Source: Antrihabitans stalagmiti (GTDB taxonomy: Bacteria; Actinomycetota; Actinomycetes; Mycobacteriales; Mycobacteriaceae). Taken from it: a stretch of DNA of 64,000 bases. How positions within the stretch are numbered: the stretch's first letter is position 1; every line of letters begins with the position of its first letter. The notes below the pieces were generated by a model that was not told the origin of the DNA, made no database searches, and saw only the letters and a list, made by a program, of their open reading frames with translations. The stretch is from contig NZ_JAEMNV010000002.1 in assembly GCF_016482825.1 (NCBI RefSeq), forward strand, positions 496,001 through 560,000, read 5' to 3'. Shown here in pieces: positions 62,795-64,000 of this stretch. The translations under genes were made by a program, and so were the position numbers.

Positions 62795-63076
62795 TCAGGC
62801 CCACTTCATGGCTTCGCGACCCTCTGTTGCCTGCATACCCGAGTTGCCGTCGCGGACGACGGTCGCGATCTTGTTGAGCACCTCGACCAGCTGCTGATGC
62901 GCTTGATCCCAATCGCGCTGCACCGACTGATAGTTAGCCTGCGCTTGCCCTTCCCAGGTAGCGGCAAGCGCAGCGACGTAGCCCTTCAGCTCGTCGTGAG
63001 TTTCGTTGAGTGCCACCGACCGCGAACGCAAGCTGTCCGACATGGCATCGATCTCACCGAATTTGTAATCCAGCAT
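62795..63076 (-). CDS. esxT: WXG100 protein, EsxT-like (ESX-4)
   Basis: A 93-residue helical hairpin with W-E-G at the turn (AATWEGQAQANY). The start has GGAG 10 bases upstream. The N-terminus LDYKFGEIDA and the tail IATVVRDGNSG and REAMKWA resemble M. tuberculosis EsxT as I recall it. The gene order Rv3446c-like, EsxU-like, EsxT-like matches ESX-4. In ESX-4 of M. tuberculosis esxT adjoins rplM; here about 55 kb separates them. Confidence 0.82.
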   Translation of the reverse strand: MLDYKFGEIDAMSDSLRSRSVALNETHDELKGYVAALAATWEGQAQANYQSVQRDWDQAHQQLVEVLNKIATVVRDGNSGMQATEGREAMKWA

Positions 63077-63111
63077 TTCGGTATAACTCCTTTGGCGTGT
63101 AGGTGTGGACG

Positions 63112-63438
63112 TCAGGCTTTGATGTCGAGCAGCTGCGAAGAAGCTCCGGTGCTGTGGATCTGCTCCTGGTTCGCCTGCTCGGCTACGTCGTAGCCCTTGC
63201 CGTTCTCGCGAATCCGATCGGCGATGGTCTGCAGGCTCCGCTGGATCTTCACCGAGGCCTCGTCGTACTGCGTCATCAAGAGGCGGAACGCGGTGCCAGC
63301 GTCGCCCTTCCACGCTGCGCCGGAGGACTCGGCCTGCGCCCTGACATCGGCGATGTATCGCTGCATCTGCCCGTTGACCGTCTCGACATGTCCTGCCGCT
63401 GCTTCCATCGCGCCGACATCGGTAATCACACCTGCCAT
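63112..63438 (-). CDS. esxU: WXG100 protein, EsxU-like (ESX-4)
   Basis: A 108-residue helical hairpin with W-K-G at the turn (GAAWKGDAGTAF) and an export-type tail YDVAEQANQEQ, where Tyr-x-x-x-Glu fits the ESX signal. The ATG at 63438 has AAGGAG 6 bases upstream; the GTG one codon earlier is too close. It lies 35 bases before esxT. Assignment as EsxU is by order and by its length relative to EsxT. Confidence 0.8.
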   Translation of the reverse strand: MAGVITDVGAMEAAAGHVETVNGQMQRYIADVRAQAESSGAAWKGDAGTAFRLLMTQYDEASVKIQRSLQTIADRIRENGKGYDVAEQANQEQIHSTGASSQLLDIKA

Positions 63439-63566
63439 CACGAACTCCTTGTCATACCGTCCGGGTCGGCACCCCCCGCTGGACTGCCGATTCGTGCCCT
63501 ACATCTGGTTGGACGTCGATCGTGTCCAATCGGTTCCATCTGTTCGAAAACTGGGAAATCGCCCTT

Positions 63567-64000
63567 TCACGGCGAGATCACGACGCTGCTGACAACTCGC
63601 TCACAGTCACTCGACAGGGCATCCCACTCACCGAACAACCCCTGGCAGCCGACACCGACCTGCGTATCCCGATCCACCATCACGTGCCACCTGACTTGCG
63701 AACGCCCATCGGGGTTCTCGCGGAACGTGACACCGTGTCGCCCCGCGAACACGACGTCCGCCTCGATGCCCTCGTAATTTGCCTCGTTCGGGCTTTCGTC
63801 GACCTTTCGCCGCAGCACGTTCGCAATCCCCTCCAAATCGAGGTCGGAGCGAATTACGTACTGAGTGACTGTGATTCGTCGCTCCGGGCCAGCGATCGGC
63901 ACAATTTCCAGGCGCGGCAGCTGGCCGGGCTGCTGAGGCTCGGATGATTGAATTCGCCAGCCGTCGGGGATCGTCACACGGATCCTGCCGAGCGTGAGTT
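63567..64000 (-). CDS. Type VII secretion-associated protein, Rv3446c-family C-terminal domain, partial
   Basis: The frame stays open to the right edge, so only the C-terminal 144 or so residues are seen. The region IRVTIPDGWRIQS, then the strands RITVTQYVIRSDLD and FRENPDGRSQVRWHVMVDRDTQVGV and the end CERVVSSVVISP resemble the C-terminal domain of the Rv3446c family. The GTG at 63977 is probably internal, because the codons before it continue the same strand (LTLGRIR). It lies 128 bases before esxU. Its N-terminal part and the rest of ESX-4 should lie beyond the window. Confidence 0.68.
   Translation of the reverse strand, partial: LTLGRIRVTIPDGWRIQSSEPQQPGQLPRLEIVPIAGPERRITVTQYVIRSDLDLEGIANVLRRKVDESPNEANYEGIEADVVFAGRHGVTFRENPDGRSQVRWHVMVDRDTQVGVGCQGLFGEWDALSSDCERVVSSVVISP

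Overview
The window is high-GC DNA with GTG and TTG starts, many 4-base ATGA/GTGA gene overlaps and a complete ESX (type VII) secretion locus. That points to a mycolate-type actinobacterium (Mycobacteriales, most like Nocardia/Rhodococcus relatives). No rRNA, tRNA, CRISPR array, transposase or integrase was seen.

Left flank (1-7.6 kb): a conserved housekeeping block. It holds glmS (cut by the window edge), a serine-less alpha/beta hydrolase, a three-gene module resembling Rv3440c-Rv3439c, glmM, an LLM flavin oxidoreductase, and the rplM-rpsI operon. In M. tuberculosis (from memory) the genes next to rplM are esxT, esxU and Rv3446c of ESX-4. Here esxT, esxU and an Rv3446c-like C-terminus appear only at 62.8-64 kb. 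About 55 kb of other DNA lies between them.

First part of the intervening DNA (7.8-19.3 kb): an Hsp70/actin-like membrane protein, a lipoprotein, an Rv1747-like FHA-ABC transporter, a zinc metallopeptidase lipoprotein, a Ser/Thr kinase, a cation/H+ antiporter, a sugar-nucleotide epimerase and a methylthioadenosine phosphorylase.

Second part (19.4-39.1 kb): a full ESX machine. It includes an EspI/MinD-like ATPase, fused EccC, MycP, EccD, EccA with a coupled 59-residue gene, EccB and EccE. The substrates are an Esx pair, EspG, PPE, PE, an EspA/EspE-like and an EspC-like protein, a YbaB-like protein and a small partner.

Third part (39.3-62.6 kb): polymorphic-toxin territory. There is a membrane-anchored protein with a degenerate Tox-REase-5-like tip, followed by a decaying tandem array of DUF3558 lipoproteins. 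A serine hydrolase and a mini ESX-substrate module (small YxxxE protein, PPE-like protein, EspG-like chaperone) follow. A giant 1854-residue toxin carries a CpnT-like N-terminus, a DUF1023 hydrolase, a papain-like deamidase domain and an EsaD-like nuclease tip. It is coupled to an EsaG-like antitoxin and a SMI1/KNR4 immunity gene. Upstream of it sit a YbaB-like gene, three genes sharing a C-terminal module, a WXG100 protein, a zinc-ribbon FHA protein, a small membrane protein and a flavoprotein-like gene.

Proposed logic (inference): the ESX machine exports Esx, PE/PPE and large toxin substrates. EspG proteins chaperone PPE substrates. EsaG, SMI1 and possibly DUF3558 proteins protect the producer.
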